Positions 11,507 through 21,066 of a stretch of 64,000 nucleotides of DNA are shown piece by piece. The translations under genes and the position numbers were made by a program. The stretch comes from Rathayibacter agropyri (lineage in GTDB: Bacteria; Actinomycetota; Actinomycetes; Actinomycetales; Microbacteriaceae): NCBI RefSeq assembly GCF_013249015.1, contig NZ_JABRPL010000001.1, positions 792,318 to 856,317 of the forward strand, given 5' to 3'. A model generated the notes under the pieces. That model was not told the DNA's origin. It ran no database searches and was given only the letters and a program-made list of their open reading frames with translations. Position 1 is the stretch's first letter. The number at the start of each line of letters is the position of its first letter.

Positions 11507-12606
11507 AGACCAACCAGGCCAACGCGCGATCACTTCGAATCGTGCCGGAACTTCGCGCCGTACACATCGAGCGTTACTTCGAGACAACGCCCGCGAAGAT
11601 GATTTATTTTAAACGCAATTATGATCTCGAAGGAACCACCGTTCCACCGGGCATCGAACAGAAGAACCTCCGGGACCTCGCCTCGCTTTTCTGGAATAGT
11701 ACTGCGCAGATCCTCGAAATACCGGAGCCTCTCTGGGTACGATTCCTCCCCACTAGCGCAGTGATTGCTTTTCTTTTCAAGACCACGGGGGCGCTCAGAT
11801 CACGTCCTCGACTCATTGCCACATATGCGATGGAGAATAATGATTTGGCAAAACTGATCGGTGGGCGGCGCCACGTCCCCCGGGGGGTCAGCAAGGCGTT
11901 CTCATTATGCGTCGGCGCATACATGCGGATTTTCGTTGACCGAATCGCTTTTGCGAGCCGCGGCTCATCGGACCTGTACACCTCGCTGCCGTTCGTCCGG
12001 TTCATCGATCACGTGACAATCGAAGAACTCCCCTCACCACGCGCAGAGCAACGGGACGAAGAGACGAGACCTGCTGCCGTCTTTGTAGGCGCCTTAGAGG
12101 AGAGAAAGGGAATCATCCCACTCACTGACGCCTGGGAGCACGTGGAGGCCACTGTCCCCGGTGCAGTGCTGACCATCGTCGGCCCAGGCCTCCTCGCTCC
12201 CCGAGTGGAACAATGGGCCCACGCTCGCCCCTCGAGTCGCCGATACACTGGCCAACTAGCATGGTCCGAGGTTCTCGAGTTTCTGCCAACAAACCGAGTG
12301 TTAGTTGCTCCTTCCATTCCGGAGGGACGCTGGCGTGAGCAGATCGGGTTGCCTATCAAGGAGGGTCTCTCTTTTGGGCTCACCGTTGTTACGACACAAC
12401 AGACTGGGCTCGCGAACTGGCTCGAGGATCGCGGCCATACCGTTATTCCTATCGATAACGACCCTCAGCAATTCAACCATCTGCTCGCCGATGCGCTTAT
12501 CAACGCTCTCGACGTTCCTCTCCCCCGCGTAGAGGTACGAGCGAGTCTCCCTGCTCGCGAAGGTCGCTACGAGGCGGACGCCTGGATGCATAGGAGTGCT
12601 CAATGA
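11503..12606 (+). CDS. GT4-like glycosyltransferase
   Basis: A 367-residue putative glycosyltransferase with the GT-B two-domain layout. The C-terminal half shows AAVFVGALEERKGIIPLTDA, a typical start of the nucleotide-sugar domain, then TIVGPG and a late EQIGLPIKEGLSFGLTVVTT, where Glu residues would contact the donor sugar. The N-terminal acceptor domain is divergent and I cannot name a substrate. Four-base ATGA overlaps at both ends show tight coupling within the operon. It is cytosolic and probably acts at the membrane face on the lipid-linked repeat unit. Confidence 0.78.
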   Translation: MKTNQANARSLRIVPELRAVHIERYFETTPAKMIYFKRNYDLEGTTVPPGIEQKNLRDLASLFWNSTAQILEIPEPLWVRFLPTSAVIAFLFKTTGALRSRPRLIATYAMENNDLAKLIGGRRHVPRGVSKAFSLCVGAYMRIFVDRIAFASRGSSDLYTSLPFVRFIDHVTIEELPSPRAEQRDEETRPAAVFVGALEERKGIIPLTDAWEHVEATVPGAVLTIVGPGLLAPRVEQWAHARPSSRRYTGQLAWSEVLEFLPTNRVLVAPSIPEGRWREQIGLPIKEGLSFGLTVVTTQQTGLANWLEDRGHTVIPIDNDPQQFNHLLADALINALDVPLPRVEVRASLPAREGRYEADAWMHRSAQ

Positions 12607-13622
12607 TGCGTGCCGCGAAACCAGGTAAGCCGTCGATTGCAATCGTCAACCCGCTCGGGGGGACTCTCCTGCACTACACCGCTGCGCTCGCCCGGCTCCT
12701 TCGAGACGAAGGCTGCGAGGTCACGATCCGCTCGGTAAACGAGCCCTCGGTGAAGGACACCTCTCGAATCGCCTGGGTGCTTCAGTACATGCGTGCCGTC
12801 GCACTCTCGGCACGACCACTCTTGTCGTCGTCCCGGCCCCTCCTCATCGTGACATGGCCAGTTCTCGGATACCTCGATGTCCTGGCCCTCGCGACGCTGA
12901 GGATCCTCAAGATCGACGTGCACGTGGTGATGCACGACCCAGAACCGCTGGTCCGCGCGACCGGATACACCGGTCTTTGGCGAAGCCTAGCCCGTCTTGT
13001 CATGAACAGGGCTGGCTTGATTATCCACAGTCGTCCCGCGCAAGACGTCCTTGCCAGGCAGGGGCTCGCCGCACAAGCGGTCCTATTGCCTCACCCGGTC
13101 TTACCTGCCGAAAGTCTTCGGACGAGCGTCCGGGGTCGAACAGTCCGAGTGCTAGGTCAGTACAAACCTGACCGAGATGTCGAGCTACTAGAGCGGATCG
13201 CAGCCGCGGCAGCCGGGCAGCTCGAACTCGAGATATGGGGCCGAGGATGGCCATCTGTTGAAGGGTGGGACGTGCATAGTGAATACCTTTCAGAGGACCA
13301 ACTCGATGAGCTCCTCCGCGGAGCCAGTGCGATCGTCGTCCCCTACCGTCGTTTCTACCAAAGTGGCATAGCGATCCGGGCGTTGGAATGTGGTACTCCG
13401 TTTGTCGGCCCCGCTGACAGCAGCCTTGCCGACCTCTACCAGATACCGACCCCTCTCCTCATCGAGGCCGGGAAGTTGCACATAGCGGAACGTTGGCTCC
13501 TCGCGCTGAAGGCGGCTGAAAACATGAAAGACGAGGAACTGGCGGGACTCACTCGCACCGCGGTCGAACGGACGTCCAGGGCATGGCGCCGCTGGCTCTA
13601 TCCCTTGGAGAACCTCTCGTGA
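12603..13622 (+). CDS. GT-B glycosyltransferase
   Basis: 339 residues. The N-terminal half has IAIVNPLGGTLLHYTAALA, a Rossmann-like opening, then VVMHDPEPLV. The C-terminal half has VRVLGQYKPDRDVELLERIA and IVVPYRRFYQSGIAIRALEC followed by GTPFVG, the usual donor-site region in which a conserved Glu precedes a Gly-x-Pro. These fit GT4-type transferases. Donor and acceptor cannot be read from sequence. Start and stop overlap both neighbours by four bases. Confidence 0.75.
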   Translation: MMRAAKPGKPSIAIVNPLGGTLLHYTAALARLLRDEGCEVTIRSVNEPSVKDTSRIAWVLQYMRAVALSARPLLSSSRPLLIVTWPVLGYLDVLALATLRILKIDVHVVMHDPEPLVRATGYTGLWRSLARLVMNRAGLIIHSRPAQDVLARQGLAAQAVLLPHPVLPAESLRTSVRGRTVRVLGQYKPDRDVELLERIAAAAAGQLELEIWGRGWPSVEGWDVHSEYLSEDQLDELLRGASAIVVPYRRFYQSGIAIRALECGTPFVGPADSSLADLYQIPTPLLIEAGKLHIAERWLLALKAAENMKDEELAGLTRTAVERTSRAWRRWLYPLENLS

Positions 13623-14617
13623 ACCGCCAGGACCAGTACGTCGTCGTCGGCCTCGGCCGCCAATCAGTCGACTACGACACCACATGGCTAGCGCAACCGG
13701 AGATAGCAGGAATCGTGCGGTTCGCCAGGGCAGCTCCGCAAGGGCGTCGGTTCGGCTCTCGCGCACTTGGTCTCGGCATCGACGCAGTAGTAGGAGCGGC
13801 CAAGGCGCGTGTACTTCATCCGCGCAGTCGCTATCTCGCGCTGAACCCGTGGACAGCGGCGGCCCTCCGTATTCTCGGCAGCCGGCGCGTGGCCGTCACG
13901 GGCATCTACGCGAGCGAGGGAACACGAAGTTGGAAGGCTCTTCGCGCCATCTTGGGCAGCAGCCCCATCGTCGCCACCGTAGAAGTCGAGTCCACCGCCT
14001 GGAACAGGAGCGGTGGGCTCAGCACACACGTCCTCTACGGAACGACCTTCGCTTACCCGCGTCGGCGCATCGACCACGCGCGCACGACCATTTTCATCGG
14101 GGGATCATCCGACCGCGACACTGTCCAGATCGATGACATGGTCGACGCAGTGAAGGCGTGGAGCAGACCAGTACGTCTGATCATCTGCGCAGGTCGCGAG
14201 AAGCCGCTTTGGGAAAACGGATCCGGATCCTCAATCGAGCAACACGGCTATCTGAGCCAGCAGATGTTCGGCGAGCTTCTCTCCCACTCCGACGTCGCCT
14301 TCCTGCCCCTGAAACGTCATGATCGAGCCGCAGGACACATGGTGGCGGTCGGCGCTCTCCAGTGCGGAATTCCCGTAGTAACCTCTCCCTCGATCGGGAT
14401 GACCGGATATGTCGATGGGCGCTTCGTACGGGAGACGCTCACTGATCTTCCCCTGCTCGAACACCTGGAAAATGTCGGTCTTAGCATGCGTTCGCATAAT
14501 GAAGAAATAGCTCAGTATTGGAGGACCCACTTCTCCCGTGAGGTCAACGTGCGCAACGTGCTCGATGCTTTTCAGTCGCTTCGCTCCCGCATCTCACCGA
14601 TGGGTGCGGCACGTTGA
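13619..14617 (+). CDS. Putative glycosyltransferase, last gene of the plus-strand operon
   Basis: 332 residues if started at the GTG at 13619, which overlaps the upstream stop as GTGA and has GGAG nine bases upstream; a longer frame from 13583 lies inside the previous gene. The C-terminal half is GT-B-like, with TIFIGGSSDRDTVQ, a middle LIICAGREKPLW, and AGHMVAVGALQCGIPVVTSP, the usual sugar-nucleotide site. The N-terminal half is poorly conserved. It probably adds one residue of the repeat unit. It ends in a convergent gap of about 170 bases facing the acyltransferase. Confidence 0.65.
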   Translation: MNRQDQYVVVGLGRQSVDYDTTWLAQPEIAGIVRFARAAPQGRRFGSRALGLGIDAVVGAAKARVLHPRSRYLALNPWTAAALRILGSRRVAVTGIYASEGTRSWKALRAILGSSPIVATVEVESTAWNRSGGLSTHVLYGTTFAYPRRRIDHARTTIFIGGSSDRDTVQIDDMVDAVKAWSRPVRLIICAGREKPLWENGSGSSIEQHGYLSQQMFGELLSHSDVAFLPLKRHDRAAGHMVAVGALQCGIPVVTSPSIGMTGYVDGRFVRETLTDLPLLEHLENVGLSMRSHNEEIAQYWRTHFSREVNVRNVLDAFQSLRSRISPMGAAR

Positions 14618-14785
14618 AGTTACCGATCCCTCGAGACGCGCTCCGCTGTGCCCTTTTTCCGGCTACAGCTCAGTTATTCTGAATCGATCTTTTTTCTCCG
14701 CGTTCGGAGGAGCCTGCTGCTTAGATTCGAACTCGCACGACCCGTAGGAGCCTCCGCGCGGCGTGCTCGCCTTTCTCGAAGGGGT

Positions 14786-15340
14786 CTAGTCAAAAACCAC
14801 CGGAAGGTCCTTGATCCGGCGCGCAGGAACGCCGACATACAGCCCATGGGGTAGCGTCGATTCTTTGACCACCGCCCCAGCGGCAATCACACATCCCTGC
14901 GCCAACTCAACCCCAGAGAGAATTGTCGCACCGCTTCCCACGAAGACACCATCGTGGACCACAATCCGTGCCGATCGCCCCGCTCCTGCTCGAGCCCGCG
15001 GATCCCTCGTGTCGTGGTCGCTGTTGATAAATAGCACACCGACCCCGATACCGACCCTGGATCCGATGCTCACACCCTCTCGATTGTCAAAGATGCATCC
15101 GTAGTTGACAGTACTCAACGGGCCAATCGAGAGACGTGGCGAGCGAATGATTACTGATGGGCGGATACGAGCACTTCGGTCCACGCGCATTCCTGCGAGC
15201 CGATATATAACCGTCCGGCCGATCGCACTGACAGAGTGGGAACCCGCAAGCCCATTCACCACGGCGGCCCAGATGACCGAACGTGATTCACCAACGTCAA
15301 TGGCAAGGGAGCGAGAAAGACGTGCGACCTTCGACAACAT
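14786..15340 (-). CDS. Hexapeptide-repeat O-acetyltransferase
   Basis: 184-residue acyltransferase of the left-handed beta-helix type. After an N-terminal region without repeats (1-60), repeated [LIV]-G-x4 units run through ARIRPSVIIRSPRLSIGPLS, SIGSRVGIGVGVLF, VFVGSGATILSGV and CVIAAGAVV. The candidate catalytic His lies in INSDHDTRDP. Such enzymes acetylate sugars of surface polysaccharides using acetyl-CoA. It is the last gene of the minus-strand half of the polysaccharide locus. Substrate is unknown. Confidence 0.85.
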   Translation of the reverse strand: MLSKVARLSRSLAIDVGESRSVIWAAVVNGLAGSHSVSAIGRTVIYRLAGMRVDRSARIRPSVIIRSPRLSIGPLSTVNYGCIFDNREGVSIGSRVGIGVGVLFINSDHDTRDPRARAGAGRSARIVVHDGVFVGSGATILSGVELAQGCVIAAGAVVKESTLPHGLYVGVPARRIKDLPVVFD

Positions 15341-15402
15341 ATTCTAACCCTCCCTCAACTCAATCGTTTTTACAATTCCACAGCCCCACAGATCAGCTTC
15401 GC

Positions 15403-16764
15403 TCACAGGGGTTTCCTAGCCAGCCGGCGCGATACCGGCCGAATCATCGCCTGCACGTCGGACTGGCGCAGGCCCAGCATCAAAGTCACGGGGATCGCGT
15501 ATCGACGCCGCGCCAAGAACAAATTCATAGCAGCCGCTACGGCATTGCCCACCAGGGTTGCAAGAGCAGCACCGACCGCCCCGAGGGAAGGAACGAGGAG
15601 AAACAGCACCACCGTATTAACGAGCGCCGCGATGACGAGCGATGCGCTTCGCAGACCAGGGTTGCCTCGCGCTGCGAGCACCGACCCAGCCACCGACCCT
15701 GGCGTACCAACGACAATTGCGCACAGCAAAATCGCCGCGCTGGCTATCGCCGCCGTGAAATCGCGCCCGAACAATATCGGGAGCCAGAGTGGCATTGTGA
15801 AGCCAATCACGAGCGCGGCTATCGCCGCCAGACAGGTAGTAATACGGGATGTCGATCCAACCCTGGCATTGTCCCGATCACGGGCGTCTGTCGCAAATAT
15901 GACTGTGCCGACCGCACTTGTCAATACGAGAGTGATTTCACTAACGTTGACGGCCACGGCATAAAGCCCTAGTTCGTACGTGCCAGCTTGTGGGATCATC
16001 AACAGCTGATCCAGGCGGGAGAGAAGAACTCCCGAGATTGACCCGACCCACACGCGGCCGCCATAGGAAAACATTTCCCGTAGGCGCACCCGCCGCGTCG
16101 GATTACTCGCATCGTCCTCAGCCTCTTCACCCACATCGATCCGCAGCAGGCGGACGTATGCTATTGCGCCAGCGAGCGGCGAAAGTGCGATCACGAGGAA
16201 AGCCGTGAATGGAGTCAGCTGCCCGACCGCTGCAAGACCAGCGATGGGGAGGAACCTGAGCAGCGAACCGAGCAAACGCTCGAACGTGATCGTGTTCCAA
16301 CGGCCACGACCAGCGGCTATGCCACGGAGACCACCCAATAAGAGGGTCGGAACGATCGCCGCGGCAGAAAGCTGAATCATTTGCTCTATCTCGAGACGCC
16401 CTCCCGCGAGGAGAGGAGCGGCGAGCCACACGACTAACCCCGAACTCAGACCCGCCAAAATCAACAGCCATAGGGCTGCGCCGGCGGCATGCTTCATCGC
16501 ATGGACGTTTCGCGCGACGAAAAACGTCAGAGCCTCTGGAACACCGATCGTGGCGACAACAGTTGCCAAAAGAAACGGAGCAGTCGCCGCGGCGACTTCG
16601 CCGCGACCTTCGACTCCGAGTGAATAGGCCAGAATCGGCGCGGTAGCGAAGGCGGCGAGAGGCGCCATCAAGTTAGCAACGGACGACGAAAGAACACTCC
16701 TCGCGAGGGTCGTCTCCTTCCCGACCCTCGCCGCACCAGACCGGGGCGAGCCGCTCATAGTCAT
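15403..16764 (-). CDS. Wzx-type polysaccharide flippase (MOP superfamily)
   Basis: 453 residues with about 12-14 hydrophobic segments and a short basic N-terminus. The first segments (SVANLMAPLAAFATAPILAY, then VEGRGEVAAATAPFLLATV) have the pattern of the polysaccharide biosynthesis/MATE-like exporters that move undecaprenyl-linked repeat units across the membrane. It lies with a polymerase and glycosyltransferases, which supports the role. It is slightly richer in A+T codons than the housekeeping genes nearby. There is no evidence on substrate. Confidence 0.85.
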   Translation of the reverse strand: MTMSGSPRSGAARVGKETTLARSVLSSSVANLMAPLAAFATAPILAYSLGVEGRGEVAAATAPFLLATVVATIGVPEALTFFVARNVHAMKHAAGAALWLLILAGLSSGLVVWLAAPLLAGGRLEIEQMIQLSAAAIVPTLLLGGLRGIAAGRGRWNTITFERLLGSLLRFLPIAGLAAVGQLTPFTAFLVIALSPLAGAIAYVRLLRIDVGEEAEDDASNPTRRVRLREMFSYGGRVWVGSISGVLLSRLDQLLMIPQAGTYELGLYAVAVNVSEITLVLTSAVGTVIFATDARDRDNARVGSTSRITTCLAAIAALVIGFTMPLWLPILFGRDFTAAIASAAILLCAIVVGTPGSVAGSVLAARGNPGLRSASLVIAALVNTVVLFLLVPSLGAVGAALATLVGNAVAAAMNLFLARRRYAIPVTLMLGLRQSDVQAMIRPVSRRLARKPL

Positions 16765-16849
16765 CGTTTTCCGTTCTGAGATGCAACGCTCTCCGTGCCG
16801 CTGAGAAGACGTTCGCCGATGCCCGACTCAGCGCTATGCTTTCTCTCAC

Positions 16850-17977
16850 TCACGATGCAGCACCGCCACTCATTCGCCGCTTGATGGTCAAAAGCTCGTC
16901 GAAAAGCTCTATGTAGCGGCGCGCTGACACCTCGAGTGTGTAAGTATCCGGGAGGCGCACCCGCCCTGATTTGACGAGAATTTCCGCATCAGTCAAAAGC
17001 GCACCAATCCGTCGAGGCTCCGCCCCCCCTACAAGAATCCCGGTCGGCCGGGATGCACCGAAGGTGTCGGCAACAGATTGAGAGGTGACGAGTGGGAGCC
17101 CTGCCGCCAAAGCCTCAAGCGCGACAAGCGGGAGCCCCTCTCGTCGGCGGGACGGCGCCAGGACCGCACAGGCGGACGAGAGAACCCAGGAAATTTCCGG
17201 CCGGCTGAGGCGACCGAAGAAATTCACACGTTTACCGAGGCCTAGCCTCGCAACGCGTTCCCGCAGATCCCGGTCGAAAGGCCCGTCACCGATGATCACC
17301 AAATTGCCAGGCCAATACTTCAAAGCCTCAATTGCGAGATCGGGGCCTTTGTCATGGGACAATCGCCCAACGAACGCCGCAAAAGGCAGAGGGGGCAGCG
17401 TGCAATCCGTTGGCACGGGAGACGGCAGGCTGATGCCATTTTCTATAATTTCGAGCCGAGTCGGCCTCGCGCGCCGCGGATAAGACTTGATTGCCTGCGC
17501 TATTCCCGGTCCCACAGCCACGAGTGCATCGTACTTCGGGTAGCGGTCCCAATCCCTCAACATTCCGGGGATTTGGCCCAAGGCGTGCCTCACCCCAGAC
17601 AGCGAGCGGCTGGACAACGCTGACCGCGCCTCCTCGATCGAGGTGCCATGAGCCTGCATGATCGTCACAACGTCGGCGGCGGAACTTTTCACCATCTCAT
17701 GCGCCCCGGCGCTTACCCCAAACACCACCTCAGGACGTATCTGCTCGGCCGCGGCCACAGTGGCGCGGAACCACTCCTCGCTATATCCCCCGGCGACCCC
17801 CGGTAGCACCCTGACTTCGAAGGGAGCGCCCGAGAACCCGGACGAACCAGGCGTAGTCAATCCAACGACCTCATGTCCACTTGCCGACCATTCGCTCATC
17901 AGGTCCCACGCAGCAACTTCCATCCCCCCGCCACCGTGTGCCGGAAGCGCGCGCGAGGCGACAAGAATTTTTACCAC
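16850..17977 (-). CDS. GT4 family glycosyltransferase
   Basis: 375 residues from the GTG at 17977, chosen because GGGAG lies seven bases upstream and the product then opens with the typical VKILVASRALPAHGGGGMEV; an upstream ATG at 18070 adds 31 unlikely residues. The GT4 layout is clear: AFVGRLSHDKGPDLAIEALK, VIIGDGPFDRDLRERVARLG, and SRRREGLPLVALEALAAGLP, where EGLPLVALE is the E-x7-E donor site. It probably adds a hexose to the repeat unit. It stands alone between gaps of 85 and 180 bases, but on the same strand as its neighbours. Confidence 0.9.
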   Translation of the reverse strand: MVKILVASRALPAHGGGGMEVAAWDLMSEWSASGHEVVGLTTPGSSGFSGAPFEVRVLPGVAGGYSEEWFRATVAAAEQIRPEVVFGVSAGAHEMVKSSAADVVTIMQAHGTSIEEARSALSSRSLSGVRHALGQIPGMLRDWDRYPKYDALVAVGPGIAQAIKSYPRRARPTRLEIIENGISLPSPVPTDCTLPPLPFAAFVGRLSHDKGPDLAIEALKYWPGNLVIIGDGPFDRDLRERVARLGLGKRVNFFGRLSRPEISWVLSSACAVLAPSRRREGLPLVALEALAAGLPLVTSQSVADTFGASRPTGILVGGAEPRRIGALLTDAEILVKSGRVRLPDTYTLEVSARRYIELFDELLTIKRRMSGGAAS

Positions 17978-18090
17978 GGCTTTTCTCCCGACAAATAGCA
18001 CTTCGTTGCGCTCTGCGCACACGAAGCATTGGCTTGTAAGATGGCAGAGACTACGCCGTTGGATAGGCAATCCTGAATAGAACTAGGCAC

Positions 18091-18096
18091 AGTATA
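18091..18096 (-). promoter_or_regulatory. Possible -10 element upstream of the GT4 gene
   Basis: On the minus strand this reads TATACT, a near-consensus -10 hexamer, in the AT-rich 180-base gap before the gene that starts at 17977. No good -35 is seen at 17-18 bases, so the call is weak. Confidence 0.25.
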
Positions 18097-18157
18097 CATC
18101 CGGATCCATCCGACAGCTACTTTTTTTAAAACTCCCATTTTGAGAATCCAGTCGTCG

Positions 18158-19087
18158 TCACCTTCCGACAGTCCAAATATCTTCTCGAGATTGAGCGACG
18201 TCGGCCTCCAGCGCTCGACTATCAGCAGAACCGTACGTCGCAGCTATCTGAGCATCATTTCCCCCCTCAACCACGTTGAGCGACCAGAGCGAAGTCTGAC
18301 GCCCTATGCCGCGTATGCCGAGGAAATCATCCTCGGCATACTCTCCTGTAAATATCACTCTCGATCCCAGTGTCAAGGCCTGCTTGTGTAACCAAATATC
18401 ATCCGCACGGGGTGCCACCGCCAGGAATTCAGTGCCCGCCTCCCGAAGCCCGTCGACCACGGCTGGAGGATACAACACGCCACCCACCCCGACAGCGAAA
18501 TTTGCACTAGAGACAATGTGCGGCGACGCCGCTGGCCAGCTTTCATATGGCGCGATCGCACCCTTCGAGAGGATTATCCTACGGGCGCGATTAGCAATAA
18601 TATAGTCCGGCGCCGCCTCATGGAAACGAATTAATGTTTGCAGAAGCGTTATGGGGTAAATAGTATCATCGTCAACTGTTACCAACGCCGTTTGATGGCT
18701 CTTCGCACTGATGGCAAAAGGGTAGTACTTCTTGTGTGAGCGGTAGTCTTTGGTCCGGATGATTTCCAGGCCTCTCTTCTGAAGCCGCATAAGGGAGGAG
18801 GGGATATTCTCGCTTTCGTTATCGCCGATCCAGAGGATCAGCCGCGACGGTAGAACTTTTCCCCGGGCAAGCGACTCGATAGTGAAGTAGGCGGTTTCGA
18901 TCCTCTTCCCATAACTTGTCAAACTTATCACGGGTGCGTCCTCGTCCTCGCTGACGATCCGCCGTCGACGGGTCCGGTTACCAATGGCATCAGCGATCAT
19001 CAACCAAGCGGTACGGAGATCCCGCCAGACTTTCCAGAAAGCGCCAGGATAGCGAAATAGCCCACTGAGTAAACTTCGCGCGATCAC
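18158..19087 (-). CDS. Glycosyltransferase with a DDD metal-binding motif (GT-A-like)
   Basis: 309 residues. APVISLTSYGKRIETAYFTI opens the catalytic domain after a roughly 50-residue basic lead. ALVTVDDDTIYPITLL contains the Asp triad expected to hold the metal and nucleotide sugar, and APRADDIWLHKQAL is a late acidic acceptor-side motif. This pattern occurs in several polysaccharide transferases lacking a settled name. The GTG start overlaps the polymerase stop (GTGA), so the two are coupled. DNA here is visibly richer in A+T than the flanking housekeeping genes. Confidence 0.75.
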   Translation of the reverse strand: MIARSLLSGLFRYPGAFWKVWRDLRTAWLMIADAIGNRTRRRRIVSEDEDAPVISLTSYGKRIETAYFTIESLARGKVLPSRLILWIGDNESENIPSSLMRLQKRGLEIIRTKDYRSHKKYYPFAISAKSHQTALVTVDDDTIYPITLLQTLIRFHEAAPDYIIANRARRIILSKGAIAPYESWPAASPHIVSSANFAVGVGGVLYPPAVVDGLREAGTEFLAVAPRADDIWLHKQALTLGSRVIFTGEYAEDDFLGIRGIGRQTSLWSLNVVEGGNDAQIAATYGSADSRALEADVAQSREDIWTVGR

Positions 19088-20556
19088 GTTCTCCTTCTTC
19101 CGCTTCGTCGACGAGCAACATACGCATCAGAGCCCGGACGCGACGCCACAGAAGGCGCGGAACCGTAGACTCCCAGCCTCGGGGTCTTGGCGACCCCTAG
19201 CAATCCGTTGCCAGCCTCTCGCTGGACAGACCACAAACTCGATCCGGCCCCTTCTTTGAGGTCCAGGACGAAGATCCGTGAAACGACAACTATTGCGGCG
19301 AAAATGGGCATCGTACTGAGAGTGCCGAAGAAAGAGGTGTTGTCACCCATACCGTGAATAAATATCCAAGAAACGGAACCTATGAAGCACATGGCCGCAA
19401 CGGACACCTCCTTGCTTGAGCGTCGAACTACTTTGATGAGCTGCATGACAATCAGTGCGTAAAGCGCCAAGATGAGAGCTACTCCGGCCAGACCGACATC
19501 GATCCAAATGCTGAGGAGAAAGTTGTGAGGCGGATATGATCCCGGAACACCGATAGTAGTAGAGACACGCGTGAGTTCAATATTAAATGCACCGTATCCC
19601 GATCCTATAATGGGGTGCTGTTGGATTACATCGATAGCAACGTCCCAAATCTTGGAGCGAATCTCCACGGAATCGGAGGACTGCTCAGTAAACTGCTCAG
19701 CTTGAGATAGAACAAAACGAACTCCGAGGATCAGAGCCGGGATGCCTATCAGCACGGCAAGCGCACGATTCAGAAGAATATTAGCTTGTGATGCAGCCTT
19801 ATAGAGTAGGTACATGGAAGGAGCCAGGACGACGGCTAATCCGATTCCAGTCTTCGACCCGGTGAATATCGCTCCGATAAACATGATGATTGAGCCAATA
19901 GTCATGATCCTCGAATGAAAAAGCTTCCCGAAGCCAAAGTATGCAAACGCGGCCGCCCCCATGGTCATAGACGCGCTGTTACCGTTGAGATAAATGCCGC
20001 CAGCTTTAAAGGTTTCGACCACATTATTGTAATTAGTCGTGAAAAGCCCAAGAACTCCCGCGCTTGAGAAGTACGGCGCAATAGGAGATGTGAGGTAGGA
20101 CATCTCGAGACCGGGATCAACCAAAAAGGCGATGGTCAGAAAAGACTGCAGAACAAAGAACGGAAGGCCCGCGTACATGACGGTCTTGAATATGCCGCGA
20201 TCGGCAGCCGCAGCGAGAACGAAGGCAAGTACTGCCGCTAACGCGCCAAGGACCTCCATCACCTCTAACGCACCTCGGCCGACCGAGGGCGAGAGAGGCA
20301 GGTAGACGAGGTGGAGAACCACAAAAGCAGCAAGAAGAGCAGGAGCCCCCCGCCAAAGCGAGGCCTTCATCCGAACCAGCGTCACGGGGAGCGTCAAAAG
20401 ATTCCAGGCAAGAGCACCCGAATACACGACTGGCACGATCTGATAGATTTGTGGCACGGCTAGCACCGCGCCGATCACCGCAGGTACTGAGACCCGCGAA
20501 GCGAGAAGCCACAGAAGGAGCGCGGCCACAAGAAGACCGCCGATGATCAGCGTCAT
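19084..20556 (-). CDS. O-antigen ligase/polymerase family protein (Wzy-like)
   Basis: 490 residues with about eleven hydrophobic segments and one large polar loop (about residues 295-345) containing HPIIGSGYGAFNIELTRV and PHNFLLSIWIDVGLAG. The loop with its H-x-I-x-G-x-G and PHNFLL pieces is the Wzy_C/WaaL hallmark. Such proteins join lipid-linked repeat units outside the membrane. The ATG is preceded by GGGGGAG. The C-terminal about 60 residues are a basic cytosolic tail. With the Wzx-type protein this makes a plausible Wzx/Wzy-dependent pathway, although no Wzz-type length regulator is seen. Confidence 0.88.
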   Translation of the reverse strand: MTLIIGGLLVAALLLWLLASRVSVPAVIGAVLAVPQIYQIVPVVYSGALAWNLLTLPVTLVRMKASLWRGAPALLAAFVVLHLVYLPLSPSVGRGALEVMEVLGALAAVLAFVLAAAADRGIFKTVMYAGLPFFVLQSFLTIAFLVDPGLEMSYLTSPIAPYFSSAGVLGLFTTNYNNVVETFKAGGIYLNGNSASMTMGAAAFAYFGFGKLFHSRIMTIGSIIMFIGAIFTGSKTGIGLAVVLAPSMYLLYKAASQANILLNRALAVLIGIPALILGVRFVLSQAEQFTEQSSDSVEIRSKIWDVAIDVIQQHPIIGSGYGAFNIELTRVSTTIGVPGSYPPHNFLLSIWIDVGLAGVALILALYALIVMQLIKVVRRSSKEVSVAAMCFIGSVSWIFIHGMGDNTSFFGTLSTMPIFAAIVVVSRIFVLDLKEGAGSSLWSVQREAGNGLLGVAKTPRLGVYGSAPSVASRPGSDAYVARRRSGRRRT

Positions 20557-21066
20557 GCTGCTCCCCCCCGCGTGGGCACCAGGAGACGGAGCGCCGCAAC
20601 TTGCGTCCGGTTTGCCCTGACACGAGTAATCCTTGCTGTTGCGATCGCAGCCCCAACGTCGCCGGGTCGCGCGATTCTTGCCACACCAGGACCAGGTGCT
20701 AGATCACCGAGCGTGCCGACCAATATGAGCGGTTGAAGCGGGACCGTACAGTTCTTCTTCAGCTGTTCCGCCCCTCTCGAAGCGCGCTCGGTCCTCAGGA
20801 TGAGGTGACCCGTAGCAGATGCATCCACCCCATCCTAGCGACGACACGTCCGATCCCTTAAGTCCGCGGCGCGTTGTACCCACCCGCGGACGTGCTCTGG
20901 CCCTCGTTCGGGGTGTTTCGTTAGCAAAAGAACCTCGATGACCTCTTTTGTGCGAACTATGGTCCATAGCCTCTGAGTGTCTGCTCCATCACTCTTCAGG
21001 TCCGCGTCATTCTCAGCGTCAACCGGAGATCGAAATCAGCACAGACGCAATCGAGGGAGAACCAGC
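20557..21066. other. 510-base gap between divergent polymerase and lyase-like genes
   Basis: Divergent spacer expected to hold promoters for both directions. A perfect 13-base palindrome, CTATGG-T-CCATAG, lies at 20957-20969 and could be an operator. A 91-codon minus-strand frame (20553-20828) ends on the polymerase start but resembles nothing I know and has odd composition; I do not call it a gene. Confidence 0.5.

Noticed and set aside
14538-14747. Small Cys-containing plus-strand frame considered as a precursor peptide for the PqqD-like protein
   Set aside because: Overlaps the end of the last glycosyltransferase in another frame, has no ribosome binding site and lies far from the PqqD-like gene.
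20553-20828. 91-codon minus-strand frame ending at the polymerase start
   Set aside because: Stop overlaps the polymerase ATG, but the product has no recognisable family, no good ribosome binding site, and the region reads like spacer.
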